Shown here: in pieces, positions 54,374 to 63,565 of the stretch
Position numbering within the stretch: the first letter of the stretch is position 1
Layout of the letters: every line of letters starts with the position of its first letter
NCBI RefSeq assembly: GCF_007280555.1
Contig: NZ_VKDB01000005.1
Coordinates: forward strand, 133,734 to 197,733
Reading direction: 5' to 3'
From: Deinococcus detaillensis
Lineage (GTDB): Bacteria > Deinococcota > Deinococci > Deinococcales > Deinococcaceae
Length of the DNA stretch: 64,000 bases
The notes under the pieces: generated by a model
What the model was told of the DNA's origin: nothing
The model's input: only the letters and a program-made list of their open reading frames with translations
The model's database searches: none
Translations under genes and position numbers: made by a program

Positions 54374-54402
54374 TTGAACAAGGCGGGAAACTACGCTAAA
54401 AT
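54374..54402 (+). promoter_or_regulatory. Promoter of the 83-residue gene divergent from ddrO
   Basis: TTGAAC (54374-54379) and TAAAAT (54397-54402) are separated by exactly 17 bases. The start near 54409 leaves a leader of about 65 bases ending in a GGAGG ribosome site before the ATG at 54476. Confidence 0.75.
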
Positions 54403-54475
54403 CGTAATCAAGAATTTGATTTACACTTCTTCTCATCTCCATCATTTTAGATATTGCTGTTCAGGAGGACTGTCC

Positions 54476-54727
54476 ATGCGTGCCCTTGAAGACATTGCCC
54501 AAACGCTCAGACTCGGCCAATTGCACCCCACTGCCGTCCTCAACACCTTAATCGCCGCTGAAAACGAAGGTGGGCTGAGCGCCGTGCGGCACATTGAGCG
54601 CCAACTTACCCGCAGCGCCGACGCCCTGAGTGAGAGGCGGCACCCCCACAGCCAACTGGCCCAAATTTGGCTGAATTCCACCCGCGCTTATCTGGTGGCC
54701 CAAACCGAGCAAAAGCAGGCGGTCTGA
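54476..54727 (+). CDS. Small helical protein divergent from ddrO
   Basis: The protein has 83 residues, opening MRALEDIAQTLRLGQLHPTA, and is fully helical with two Arg/His-rich stretches (VRHIERQLTRSADAL, SERRHPHSQLAQIW). There is no signal or membrane helix. I do not recognise a family. GGAGG seven to eight bases upstream fixes the ATG at 54476. The ddrO operator candidate lies about 90 bases before its -35 box, so damage control is possible but unproven. Confidence 0.78.
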   Translation: MRALEDIAQTLRLGQLHPTAVLNTLIAAENEGGLSAVRHIERQLTRSADALSERRHPHSQLAQIWLNSTRAYLVAQTEQKQAV

Positions 54728-54774
54728 GGCGATCAGGCGTCTATGCTTGCACCTGCCTGTGTCAGACTCGAACG

Positions 54775-55248
54775 ATGACCCTCCGTGCCCAGACACTGTT
54801 GATGGTTGCCGTGCTTGCCCTGCTCTCTCCAGCCAGCGCACAGAAGCAAACGGGGAACCCAGTGGCCAAAAGTAAGAGCTTGACGCTCAAAGTCGGCGCA
54901 GCGGGCCAAGACCTCAAGGTGAGCGCGGGCGATACCCTACGCTTTGAATTGAGCAGCAGCGCCGGCACCGGCTACGCCTGGCACGTCCTCGACGTCGACC
55001 CGGTCTTTCTGGCTCTGGTGGACAGAACGGTTACTGCCGCGCCCACTGCCAACACGGTTGGAGCGAGCGCGGCGAGGCCGGTGGTCGGCAGTTCCGGCCC
55101 AGTGACCACCTACATCTACTACGTCAAAAAGTCACTCGACCTCGGCGGCTACTCGGTCACTACGCCGGTTGTCTTTGTCAACCTGCCGCCCGGACGCCAG
55201 ACCACCCAAACGGCGAAGCTGATTCAGTTCAACTTGGCAGGCAAGTGA
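54775..55248 (+). CDS. Chagasin-type (I42) secreted peptidase inhibitor
   Basis: The protein has 157 residues with a signal peptide (TLLMVAVLALLSPASAQ). The mature domain has the I42 loops: SAGTGYAWHVLDVDP (the N-x-T-x-G-Y-x-W type loop), VVGSSGPVTTYIYYVKKSL (equivalent of the GxGGxxxF loop, degenerate) and LPPGRQTTQTAKLI. Chagasins block papain-like cysteine peptidases. The middle loop lacks the usual double Gly, so inhibitory activity is uncertain. CAGACT six bases before ATG fits a leaderless start. Confidence 0.78.
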   Translation: MTLRAQTLLMVAVLALLSPASAQKQTGNPVAKSKSLTLKVGAAGQDLKVSAGDTLRFELSSSAGTGYAWHVLDVDPVFLALVDRTVTAAPTANTVGASAARPVVGSSGPVTTYIYYVKKSLDLGGYSVTTPVVFVNLPPGRQTTQTAKLIQFNLAGK

Positions 55249-55271
55249 ACCTAAATGGTCGGCGTAGAAAA

Positions 55272-55811
55272 TTAAGGGGTTTCGTTCCAATTGAGCAAAG
55301 CTAGAACCTCGGCAGCGAGTTCTTGGACTGGCCTTTCATCGGTACAAATGCGGTTAACCCAAGCTGGCGTCCGTTCATCAAGCTCGGCGGCCCGTTGACT
55401 ACTCCTTTCAAGATGTGTTTCCAGACCTGCACCGATCTCCCGCTGCTCTAGGCGGAGCCGCGCCGTACCGTCTGATGCAGTCAGTAGCACGGCGTTCGCT
55501 AAAGAATCTTCGCCTATTGCCCGCATCAGATCGCCAGTGTGAAGAACGCTGACAGTGTTGGTGTAAATTAATCTGCGGTAGCCGAGGGCACGGTAGTTGC
55601 CCCAGATGGATTTCAGATTCTGTTCGGCCAAGCCGTATTTCCAAGGCGGTGGGTACGCCAGATCGAGGTTGTCGCCCTCAATGACCGCGTGTTTAATCCG
55701 CAGAGCTGAGAGCTGATAGTGCAACTCGGCGGCCAGACTCGTTTTGCCCACCCCGGAGCGGCCACCTATAAACAGTACCTCGTTGCGCTCAGAGACCGTA
55801 GATTTCTCCAT
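55272..55811 (-). CDS. P-loop kinase-like protein (AAA_33 type)
   Basis: The protein has 179 residues. Walker A is VLFIGGRSGVGKTSLAAEL near residue 13; a DNL acidic site follows in VIEGDNLDLAYP, and LLTASDGTARLRLEQREIG is the lid-like region. It resembles small nucleotide/sugar kinases. Substrate unknown. ATG 55811 overlaps the end of the carboxypeptidase gene by 23 bases on the same strand; an in-frame TTG nine bases earlier is less likely. Confidence 0.78.
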   Translation of the reverse strand: MEKSTVSERNEVLFIGGRSGVGKTSLAAELHYQLSALRIKHAVIEGDNLDLAYPPPWKYGLAEQNLKSIWGNYRALGYRRLIYTNTVSVLHTGDLMRAIGEDSLANAVLLTASDGTARLRLEQREIGAGLETHLERSSQRAAELDERTPAWVNRICTDERPVQELAAEVLALLNWNETP

Positions 55812-57321
55812 ATTTCTCAAACAAATACTTCACGTAAGCGTCGGCGCTCAGCGGCTGGCCGGTGGCTCCCTCCACGATCTGCGCGGGGGTGCGGCGGCGG
55901 CCATACTGGTGCACGTTGACACGCAGCCATTCCCGCAGCGGCGCGTAATCGGCGTTCTGGAGTCCGGCGGCAATTTCAGGATTCTGGCAAGCGGCTTCTA
56001 GGAGCTGCACGCTCAGCAAGTTGCCGAGGCTGTACGTCGGGAAATACCCGATCAGACCCGCCGACCAGTGAATATCTTGCAGCACGCCTTCGCTGTCGCT
56101 GTCAGGCACCACACCCAAATATTCCTGCATCTTGGCATTCCAAGCGGCGGGCAAGTCAGCCACGCTCAGCTCACCCTCGATCAGGGCCAGCTCCAACTCA
56201 AAGCGCAGCATGATGTGAAAGTTGTAGGTCACTTCGTCGGCTTCCACCCGAATCAGGCTCGGCTGCACGCGGTTGACGGCGCGGTAAATGGACTCGGCGC
56301 TCTGGCCGGCGGCCACTTCCGGGGCGGCTTTGGCCAACTCGGCAAAATAGTGCTGCCAAAACGCCTTGGAGCGGCCCAGCAAGTTCTCAAAGAGGCGCGA
56401 CTGACTTTCGTGAACGCCCAAGCTGGCTCCGCGTGCAAGCGGTGTACGCTCCAACTCTTGGCTGACGCCGTGTTCGTACATGGCGTGGCCGGTTTCGTGC
56501 CAAGTTCCGAACAAGCTCATGGGAAAGTAGTGTTCGTCAAAGCGGGTGGTGATGCGGATGTCATCGGCGCTGAAGTTGGTCTGAAAGGGGTGGGCGCTTT
56601 CATCCAGCCGCGAAAAGCTGGGCAGTAGACCGAACGCTTCTTCGGCAACTTTGAGCGAAAGCTGACGCTGGGCCACCGCCGGAAATGGGCGCGTCAGCAC
56701 GCCGTAATCCGTGGCATCGCCTGCCGCGACGATGGAGCGCAGCAGCGGCAAGGTGCGCTCACGCAAATCGGTGAAAATCTGCCGGACGTGGGCCGTCTTC
56801 ATGCCGGGTTCGTAGTCATCGAGGAGCACGTCGTACGGGTGCTGGTCATAACCGATCAGCTCAGCGTACTGTTTGGTCAGGCTCAGCACCCGCTCCAAGT
56901 ACGGCGCGAAAGAAGCGAAGTCATTGTCGGCCCGCGCCTTGATCCAGGCGTGGTGGGCCTCGTTTCGGGCCTGCGAAACGTCTTCCACAAAGGCGGTGGG
57001 CAGCTTGGTGGCTTTGTCAAAGTCACGCCGAGTCACCCTCAACAAGTCCACGTCCACTTCGCTGAGTTGCCCGGCGTCCACCGCTTCAGCGGCCTCCAGC
57101 AGCGCCCGCGTTTCGTCGGAGGTCAACAGGTGGTGGCTGAGTCCGGCCAAACTGGACATTTGAAGCCCGCGAACCCGCGCCGCGTCCTCCGGCATCTGGG
57201 TTTCCTGATCCCACGACAGCAGGCCCTGCGCCGCGCCCAGATCACTGATGAGATTGAGGCGGCGCTTGAGAGTGTCCAAGGGGCTGATGGAGGCGACCTG
57301 TTTGGGAGCAGTGACAGTCAT
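55789..57321 (-). CDS. Carboxypeptidase Taq (M32 metallocarboxypeptidase)
   Basis: The 510-residue protein trims basic and other residues from peptide C-termini. The zinc motif is GTWHETGHAMYEHGVSQEL (HExxH) with the third ligand Glu in SLGVHESQSRLFENLL; the family signature DDIRITTRFDEHYFPMSLFG precedes it. It is a cytoplasmic dimer in Thermus. TAGCCT lies six bases before the ATG on the minus strand. The downstream kinase-like gene overlaps its 3' end. Confidence 0.94.
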   Translation of the reverse strand: MTVTAPKQVASISPLDTLKRRLNLISDLGAAQGLLSWDQETQMPEDAARVRGLQMSSLAGLSHHLLTSDETRALLEAAEAVDAGQLSEVDVDLLRVTRRDFDKATKLPTAFVEDVSQARNEAHHAWIKARADNDFASFAPYLERVLSLTKQYAELIGYDQHPYDVLLDDYEPGMKTAHVRQIFTDLRERTLPLLRSIVAAGDATDYGVLTRPFPAVAQRQLSLKVAEEAFGLLPSFSRLDESAHPFQTNFSADDIRITTRFDEHYFPMSLFGTWHETGHAMYEHGVSQELERTPLARGASLGVHESQSRLFENLLGRSKAFWQHYFAELAKAAPEVAAGQSAESIYRAVNRVQPSLIRVEADEVTYNFHIMLRFELELALIEGELSVADLPAAWNAKMQEYLGVVPDSDSEGVLQDIHWSAGLIGYFPTYSLGNLLSVQLLEAACQNPEIAAGLQNADYAPLREWLRVNVHQYGRRRTPAQIVEGATGQPLSADAYVKYLFEKYGEIYGL

Positions 57322-57368
57322 GAATCTAGGCTAGCACCGCCGGGCAGTCAGGAGTGCAGGTTCAAACC

Positions 57369-58637
57369 TCACTGCCACCGTTCGCGCTCTTCCGCCGCCT
57401 CGCCCAGCAGCAGGGGGCGCACTTCGCCCAGCAAGTACAAGCTGCCGCACACCACGCTCAGGCCCGGCGGCAACGACGCCAGCGCCCCGGCAGGCGTAGA
57501 TGCGGAGCGAACCGGAATCCCGAACGGTTCAAAGAATTTGGCCAACTCCTGCGGCTCGGCGGCGCGGGGACTCAGCCGCGAGCGCGTGAGGATCACCTGA
57601 CTGGCAATGGGCGCAAGTTCAGCCACCACGCCGGCAATATCTTTGTCGCCCGCTGCACCGAAGACCAGCGGCACTTTCTCTACGCCCAGACTCCGCAGCG
57701 CCGCTGCCAGTGCCCGCGCGCCGTCTGGATTATGGGCACCATCGAGCACCACTTGGCGCTCCAAACCGTCCAGCCCGCCGAGCCAAATCAGTTTTTCTAA
57801 CCTGCCCGGCCAACGAATTTGCGTAACGCCCTTCTGAATGGCTTCCAAATCGGTACCCAAGCGCTGGACCGCCAGCACCGCCAGCGCCGCGTTCATAGCC
57901 CCGTGTTGCCCGAGCAGTGGGGTCTGAACCGTAAGGCTTCCGGCAGGGCTGGTGAGCGTCACCCGTGAGCCTTGCCAACCCTGCGATTGCACTTCTACTT
58001 GCGCCTCGCGGCCCAGCGCCCACACGTCCGCGCCCGTCGCGTCGAGCAGCGGCCAGAAAGCGGGCACGATGCCAGTCACGGCCGGCAGGCCAGCCCGCAG
58101 AATTCCGGCTTTCTCGCTGGCAATGGCGCTGAGGGTATCGCCCAGAATCTCAGTATGGTCCAGAGCCACACCTGTAATGACACTCAAGGCCGGCTCAAGC
58201 GCGTTGGTGGCGTCGAGCCGCCCGCCCAGCCCGACTTCCATCACGGCCCACTGCGCTCCGGCCTCCGCAAACAGCCAGCAGCCCAGCGCCACCACGATTT
58301 CAAAAAAAGTCGCTCCGAGCGCTTCGGCGTGGGGGCGTACTCGGCCCAGTCCAGCTTCAACCACATCAGCGGATAACTCCTGACCACCCACCACGAAGCG
58401 CTCAGCAAAGCGGGTCAGGTGCGGACTGGTAAACAGGGCGGTGCGCCGGCCCGATGACTGGAGAATGCTGGCCAGCGTCGCCGCCGTGCTGCCCTTGCCG
58501 TTGGTACCGCCCACCAAAACGGTTTGAAAAGTAGTTTGCGGATCGCCCAGCATATTCAGTAGCTCACGCACCCGGCCCAAACCCGGATGTACCCCGAAGC
58601 GCTGACGGGCGTAGAGCCAATCGAGATGGTTACTCAA
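57369..58637 (-). CDS. folC: Folylpolyglutamate/dihydrofolate synthase
   Basis: FolC adds glutamate to folates and makes dihydrofolate from dihydropteroate. The 422-residue protein has the Mur-ligase P-loop VGGTNGKGSTAATLASIL, the omega loop TSPHLTRFAERFVVGG, and EVGLGGRLDATNAL. The start is TTG at 58637, five bases after the ppaC stop; no better start is near, and the first residues SNHLDWLYARQRFGVHPGL match the family. It is probably cotranscribed with ppaC. Confidence 0.92.
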   Translation of the reverse strand: MSNHLDWLYARQRFGVHPGLGRVRELLNMLGDPQTTFQTVLVGGTNGKGSTAATLASILQSSGRRTALFTSPHLTRFAERFVVGGQELSADVVEAGLGRVRPHAEALGATFFEIVVALGCWLFAEAGAQWAVMEVGLGGRLDATNALEPALSVITGVALDHTEILGDTLSAIASEKAGILRAGLPAVTGIVPAFWPLLDATGADVWALGREAQVEVQSQGWQGSRVTLTSPAGSLTVQTPLLGQHGAMNAALAVLAVQRLGTDLEAIQKGVTQIRWPGRLEKLIWLGGLDGLERQVVLDGAHNPDGARALAAALRSLGVEKVPLVFGAAGDKDIAGVVAELAPIASQVILTRSRLSPRAAEPQELAKFFEPFGIPVRSASTPAGALASLPPGLSVVCGSLYLLGEVRPLLLGEAAEERERWQ

Positions 58638-58642
58638 AGTGG

Positions 58643-59569
58643 TTACTGAGCGAAATACGCTTCTAAAGCGGGGACAATCTGCTTTTTGCGGCTGATCAGA
58701 TTGCCCAAATCGGCCAGATGCTGCTCAGTCGCTACGCCAAAGGCCGCCTGCACCACCTCCGCCTCAGTATCCGACACGATCAAGGTACGGTTGGTTTCGT
58801 TCAAAATATCCACTACACCCAGCAAAATGCCACTCAACTTGCTGGCGGCCTTCTCGGCTTGCATGGCGCTGAGCAGTTCGGCTTGCCGCCCGAAAACGTA
58901 AGCTGGATTGGTCGTTTCAATCATGCCGATGCCCCACGTTTCTGACCCGAGCGGAAAAACTTTGTAATCCATTTTGAGCAGTTTGTCGGCGGGCATGTCA
59001 CCAAGGTCGCTCTTGGCCGCGAACATCTGCATGGCGTAGCCTTCCACGTCGCTGATACCCGCGATAGGCGCGAGAAAAGCGGCAGCGTCCCTGTCTGTAT
59101 CGGTGGTGGTGGGACTGCGAAACTGCAAGGTGTCCGAGAGAATGGCGCTCAGCAGCAAGCGGGCGTCGGTAGGCTCGACGCTCAGGCCCGCTTCGCGGTG
59201 CAACTTGAGCAGCAGCGTGCCAGTGCAGCCCAGCGGCTCAAAGCGCAGGAAAGCAGGCTGGGCGGTGCTCAGGTCGCCAAGCTTGTGGTGATCCACCACA
59301 TAGCGCACGTCAAGTTCGGCCAAGTTGGGCACACTCTGGGCCGACTCGTTGTGATCCACCAGCGCCACCGAACTGCCCGCAGGTAAAGCCGCAAGCAAGT
59401 CCGGCGCGTTCACGCCCGCCTCACGCAGCACGTAAGCCGTCTCGTGGTTGAGTTCACCGAGGCGGTAAGGGGTCGCCGGCGTGCCCGTGCGGGTCAGGAA
59501 GTGAGCATAAACCAGCGCCGCCGTGATGGCGTCGGTATCGGGATTGAGATGGCCAAAAACAGAAATCAT
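58643..59569 (-). CDS. ppaC: Manganese-dependent inorganic pyrophosphatase
   Basis: The protein has 308 residues and is a family II pyrophosphatase of the DHH superfamily. Motifs: VFGHLNPDTDAITAAL, VALVDHNESAQS, RYVVDHHKLGD, and the C-terminal DHHA2 substrate domain with the RK-rich SRKKQIVP. It hydrolyses pyrophosphate with Mn2+, of interest because Deinococcus accumulates manganese. TAGACT is seven bases before the ATG on the minus strand, which decides the start at 59569 over a longer frame. Confidence 0.95.
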   Translation of the reverse strand: MISVFGHLNPDTDAITAALVYAHFLTRTGTPATPYRLGELNHETAYVLREAGVNAPDLLAALPAGSSVALVDHNESAQSVPNLAELDVRYVVDHHKLGDLSTAQPAFLRFEPLGCTGTLLLKLHREAGLSVEPTDARLLLSAILSDTLQFRSPTTTDTDRDAAAFLAPIAGISDVEGYAMQMFAAKSDLGDMPADKLLKMDYKVFPLGSETWGIGMIETTNPAYVFGRQAELLSAMQAEKAASKLSGILLGVVDILNETNRTLIVSDTEAEVVQAAFGVATEQHLADLGNLISRKKQIVPALEAYFAQ

Positions 59570-59608
59570 GTTGAGCAGTCTAGAGCATTGCCGCCTAAGG
59601 TGCCCAAC

Positions 59609-59639
59609 AAAAAAATACCCCCCGCACATGGCAGGGGGC
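59609..59639 (-). terminator. Terminator of slpA
   Basis: An eight-pair GC stem (59618-59638 region, CCCCC/GGGGG with a five-base loop) is followed on the minus strand by TATTTTTTT, 23 bases after the slpA stop. Confidence 0.87.
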
Positions 59640-59661
59640 ATTTCGGGGGTGAAGAAGGGGC

Positions 59662-62600
59662 TTAGAAGTTGACCTTGTAGGTGATCTTGAAGGTCGAACC
59701 CTGAGCCACTTGGCCGCTGGGCAGGGCCATCTGGGTGCCGTTGGCGTCTTTGGCGCTCAAGTTGTAGAGGCCGTACGCGAACGACAGATCGTAGTAGTTG
59801 CCTTCCACGTAGACGCCGTTCTGGTTGATCGAGTAAGCGCTGCCGTTGTCAACGTACTTCCCGGCGTTGTTGTCGTCGCCATTATCCCAAGGGGTGTAAG
59901 CGCGGTTCTTGGTGTTCAGGCCAGCGTAGTAGACGGCCAGTTTGCCGGTGGGCAACAGGAAGTCGTTGAGCTTGATGCCCGCACGGTAGCTCAGTGCCGA
60001 AACGCCGTAGTTCTTGGTCGCGTCGGAGCTGCCGGTGTAGTTGCGGCTGAGGTAGCCGACCTGACCTTCGACGCTGGGCTTGAAGATGGTGTCAATGGTG
60101 TCGGTGCTGACCTTGGCTCCGGCAGCGACAGTCGAAAGATCAGCCTTGGCCGCGCTGTCGTAGATGAAGTTGTTGTAGAGGCCTTTGAGGTTCACATTGA
60201 GGAAGCCCAGCTTGGCGTTGTACAACCCGTCAGCGTAGAGCAAGCTGTCGTTGTAAGAGGAGGAGCCGCTGCTGAGGCGCTTGGCGTAGCCAAAACGAAG
60301 CGACAGGTTCTTGACCAATGCACCGGGCAAAGCGCCGTCGTGCATGATTTCTGCGCCGTACTCGCTGTAGCAGACCTTGTCAGAGAACGCGCCCAAGCTG
60401 AAGGTCAGTGCGCCGCCAACTGCGTCGGTATCGGTCAGGCCGGTGCCGGGGTGCTGCGAGCCACAGCCGCTCTGGTTGGTGAGGGCGGTGTCGTTGAGGG
60501 TGTAGTAGCTGTTGTAGCGGCTGTTAGCAAACAGGCTGGCAGTCTTTCCGGCGATTCCGTAGATCACAGTATCTGTCGCGGCGCGGGTGCCACCGATGCT
60601 CACGTCTTGGTAGTAGCCGCCAACCGAGAAGCCAAAGCCGGGGGTCAGGTCAGCACGCGCGATGTAGCGGGTGGCCGCTTCGTTGGCGGCCGTTGCCACC
60701 ATGTCGGTCTTGGCGCTATTGCTGATGTCTGCCGAGTTGGTGCCGGTGTAGAGGCTGTAGTAGCCGCCGCGCACCGTGACCAAGTTCAACAAGTTAACTT
60801 TGGCGGCCACGCCGTAGTCCACGATGCCGTTGTTGTCGGTGGAACCGAGGTTGCCGCCCTGAACGGTCTGAACGTTGTAGTAACCGCCCACCGCCACGGG
60901 GCCGAGGGTGCCGCCCACTTGCGCCGCCGCACCGACTTGGCCAGGAGTAGCGTACTGAGTTGCGCCGTTGTTATCGGTCGTGGCGCGGTCACCACGGTTA
61001 TAGGGAGCCGTGCTGCCGTTGTCGCCGTCTTTGGGGTTGGCTTCGGAGATCGCAGCAGTTTTGTCGTAGTTGGCATCAACGCTGCGGTAGTTCAGGTCGT
61101 AGATGCGAATGGGACCGACGCTGCCACTGGTCTTGGCATAGAAGACATTGCTTCCGCTGGTGACTGCCGCGTTGCCGCCGTTTTGACCGCTCAACACGCT
61201 ACGGGCGTATTCGCTGTCAATCTGGAAGCCCGCAAGTGCGCCGTGCGCGTCTGCGCCGTAAGTTTTGGCATCCGACACCACGATGGTGGAGCCGTCGAGC
61301 AGCGTCACTTTTCTCGCGAATAGGGAGGTGCTGTTGCCTTGATTCAGGCCCGCTTTGAGGCCCACGCTGTCCAAACCTTCCTGCGCGTAGTTCAGGCCCA
61401 GCTTGAGGGTACCAATCGGGGTAATCTCGGCACGCACGCCACGGTAGTACTGGTAGTCGCCGTCACGTCCGTCAGCAGCGTAGTTGTTGCTGCCGTCGGC
61501 TTTGTAGCTCAGGCGGCTGCTGCCGTAGACCGCTTTGATGATGGGCTTAAAGGCTCCCAGCACTGGCAAGTTGCCGCCGTCCACCGTGACCACGTAGCCG
61601 TCACCGCGAGCGTTTTTGTCATTGTCGAACACGTAGTCGCTGAACTTGGCTTTCACGCCGCGTCCGAAGTCCACCGTCACGGGGCTGTTGCCGACTGTGA
61701 AGGTCGCCGTGCCGTTCTTAAAGTAGAAGAACAGCGGCTGGTACTTGTAGCCGTTACTGTCGGTGATAGCGGGGTACTTGTCTAAGTCTGCTTGTTTCTG
61801 GTCACCCGTCAGCGAGGGATTAGCGGAGATGCCGAACTTGATGTCGACATTCTTGATAGCCACGCCGCCCGCGCTGGTGAGGTAAGCGCCAGTGTTGGTG
61901 CTGGTGCCGTTGTTGGCCGTGCCAGTGGTGTTGAAGGTGATACCGAAACTAATGCTGGTGCGGCCTTCTTTGTTCACGCCCGCAATCGGAGCGTAGGCCG
62001 CAGTGGTGTAGCCCAGTTTCGTATCAGCATCGCTGATTTTGTAATCCCCTAAAGCACCATTGTTAGCCGGAACCGTCTTGGTGATAGCTGCTTTGGTGGT
62101 GGGATCAATACCGGTCAGCGTAATAGTGCTGGTCGAGAAACCGTACAGGCCGTCGGCGTTGTTGACCACTTTGGTGGTGTCGCCCGCCAAGTCCACGTAG
62201 TCTACAGAGGTATCAGACGTGCCGGCATCACCGTCATCGCCCGTGCTGAACTTGGTGCCAGCGAAGAGGCGGTCAATGTCCATGTCACGGTCGGCGCGGG
62301 CCACGTAGTAGGTCGCACTGAGGTTGGGCTTGATGCTGAAGGCGTTTTTCTCCAACAACGTAACGCGGTTGCCGATGTCGGTGATTTTGGTTTCGTTGAC
62401 GGCCACGCGGCCCACCAAGTTGTCAAAATCAGCACGCTGCACGAAGTCGGCTTGAGCAGCTTCGATGGCGCTGGAGCGGTCTTGCAAGTTGAGGATGTCC
62501 TGGTTGAGCAAGACAGTCAAGTCGTTGAGGGCGGCGATGCTGCTGGCGTTGTCGTCCACATCGGCACGCAAGGTGTCGTAGTTGGCCGAGAGGTCGTCGG

Positions 62601-63213
62601 CACGGGTGGTGAAGTCGCTGATCTGGCCTTGCAGATCGGCAATCGCGTCGCTGTTGCCCGCGACTTGGTCTTGCACGGTGGAAACTTGGTCTTGCAGATC
62701 AGCCTGAGTTTCCTCGTTGGCAGTGTTATCAAACGCCCCGGCGCTCTCGGCAGGCGCAGGCATGCTGGACATCTGGCCGCCTAATTCCTCGACGCGCTGC
62801 TCCAAACGGGAGAAGTCGTCTTTGGTCACGGCGTTTTCTTCGAGGTCGCTGACGCGCACACCCAGAGCGGCCAGATCGGCGGCCAGCTCCTGAATAGCGT
62901 TTTGCAAGCTGGTCATGGTTTCTGGGTCCATGACAGGAGCCTGCGCGGTGCCCATCTGGTTGAGCAGACGCGCAATGATGACGGCCGCTTCGTAGCGGGT
63001 CAGGTTCTGGGTGCCGCGGAAGGTACCGTCGGGGTAGCCCAGAATGACGCCCTGCGACACAAGACGGTCAATCGCGTCTTTGGCCCAGTGACCGGCAGGC
63101 ACATCGGTCAAGGCAGGGATTTGAGCTGCTGGAGCTGCCGCCGGGGCGGTGTCCTGAGCGGCTGCGAAACCAAACGACAACGCAGCGGTGAGAGCGAGCA
63201 AAGACTTCTTCAT
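59662..63213 (-). CDS. slpA: S-layer/outer-membrane protein SlpA
   Basis: The 1183-residue protein is the main envelope protein of Deinococcus, part of the S-layer deinoxanthin-binding complex. After the signal peptide (MKKSLLALTAALSFGFAAAQ) comes one SLH domain (about 35-90: DVPAGHWAKDAIDRLVSQGV, YPDGTFRGTQNLTRYEAAVI), then a coiled-coil stalk (about 100-290), then a long porin-like beta region to a final ITYKVNF, the aromatic end of outer-membrane barrels. Only two Cys are seen, in QSGCGSQH and DKVCYSEY. GGGGG six bases before the ATG is the ribosome site. The promoter lies at 63381-63410, giving a leader of about 160 bases. Confidence 0.95.
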   Translation of the reverse strand: MKKSLLALTAALSFGFAAAQDTAPAAAPAAQIPALTDVPAGHWAKDAIDRLVSQGVILGYPDGTFRGTQNLTRYEAAVIIARLLNQMGTAQAPVMDPETMTSLQNAIQELAADLAALGVRVSDLEENAVTKDDFSRLEQRVEELGGQMSSMPAPAESAGAFDNTANEETQADLQDQVSTVQDQVAGNSDAIADLQGQISDFTTRADDLSANYDTLRADVDDNASSIAALNDLTVLLNQDILNLQDRSSAIEAAQADFVQRADFDNLVGRVAVNETKITDIGNRVTLLEKNAFSIKPNLSATYYVARADRDMDIDRLFAGTKFSTGDDGDAGTSDTSVDYVDLAGDTTKVVNNADGLYGFSTSTITLTGIDPTTKAAITKTVPANNGALGDYKISDADTKLGYTTAAYAPIAGVNKEGRTSISFGITFNTTGTANNGTSTNTGAYLTSAGGVAIKNVDIKFGISANPSLTGDQKQADLDKYPAITDSNGYKYQPLFFYFKNGTATFTVGNSPVTVDFGRGVKAKFSDYVFDNDKNARGDGYVVTVDGGNLPVLGAFKPIIKAVYGSSRLSYKADGSNNYAADGRDGDYQYYRGVRAEITPIGTLKLGLNYAQEGLDSVGLKAGLNQGNSTSLFARKVTLLDGSTIVVSDAKTYGADAHGALAGFQIDSEYARSVLSGQNGGNAAVTSGSNVFYAKTSGSVGPIRIYDLNYRSVDANYDKTAAISEANPKDGDNGSTAPYNRGDRATTDNNGATQYATPGQVGAAAQVGGTLGPVAVGGYYNVQTVQGGNLGSTDNNGIVDYGVAAKVNLLNLVTVRGGYYSLYTGTNSADISNSAKTDMVATAANEAATRYIARADLTPGFGFSVGGYYQDVSIGGTRAATDTVIYGIAGKTASLFANSRYNSYYTLNDTALTNQSGCGSQHPGTGLTDTDAVGGALTFSLGAFSDKVCYSEYGAEIMHDGALPGALVKNLSLRFGYAKRLSSGSSSYNDSLLYADGLYNAKLGFLNVNLKGLYNNFIYDSAAKADLSTVAAGAKVSTDTIDTIFKPSVEGQVGYLSRNYTGSSDATKNYGVSALSYRAGIKLNDFLLPTGKLAVYYAGLNTKNRAYTPWDNGDDNNAGKYVDNGSAYSINQNGVYVEGNYYDLSFAYGLYNLSAKDANGTQMALPSGQVAQGSTFKITYKVNF

Positions 63214-63380
63214 ATGAACCCCCGTAAATGTCGCGCGTCAGAAAATGACTCTGGCTTGAAGGCATTCATGGGGCGAGTTACCGAGTTTCCTCTCCCAGAC
63301 GCAATCGCTGTCCTCATTTGTGCCGCGCAACCTGCCCCAGTCTTCCTCTTTCATGAGAAAAATCAGTTCAGATCAGAGTG

Positions 63381-63410
63381 ATGATACACGCATGAAGATC
63401 AGGTGGTCAA
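63381..63410 (-). promoter_or_regulatory. slpA promoter and long leader
   Basis: On the minus strand TTGACC (63405-63410) is followed after 18 bases by TATCAT (63381-63386). Transcription from near 63374 would give a leader of about 160 bases (63214-63374), unusual in this window of leaderless genes. Long stable leaders are common for S-layer mRNAs. Between 63411 and 63565 I see no gene. Confidence 0.7.
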
Positions 63411-63565
63411 CCCTGAGAGGCCCATAAAGGCGAGAAATAAGCCAAATCATCCAATTTGAGCGTACTGAGCGACCCCAAAGCCATCTCTCATGAAGACAGT
63501 TAATCCAGAGCTGATCTGAAAAAAGACCTAAAAATTCTCATTTCTGGTCTTTGCAGAGGTGCAAT

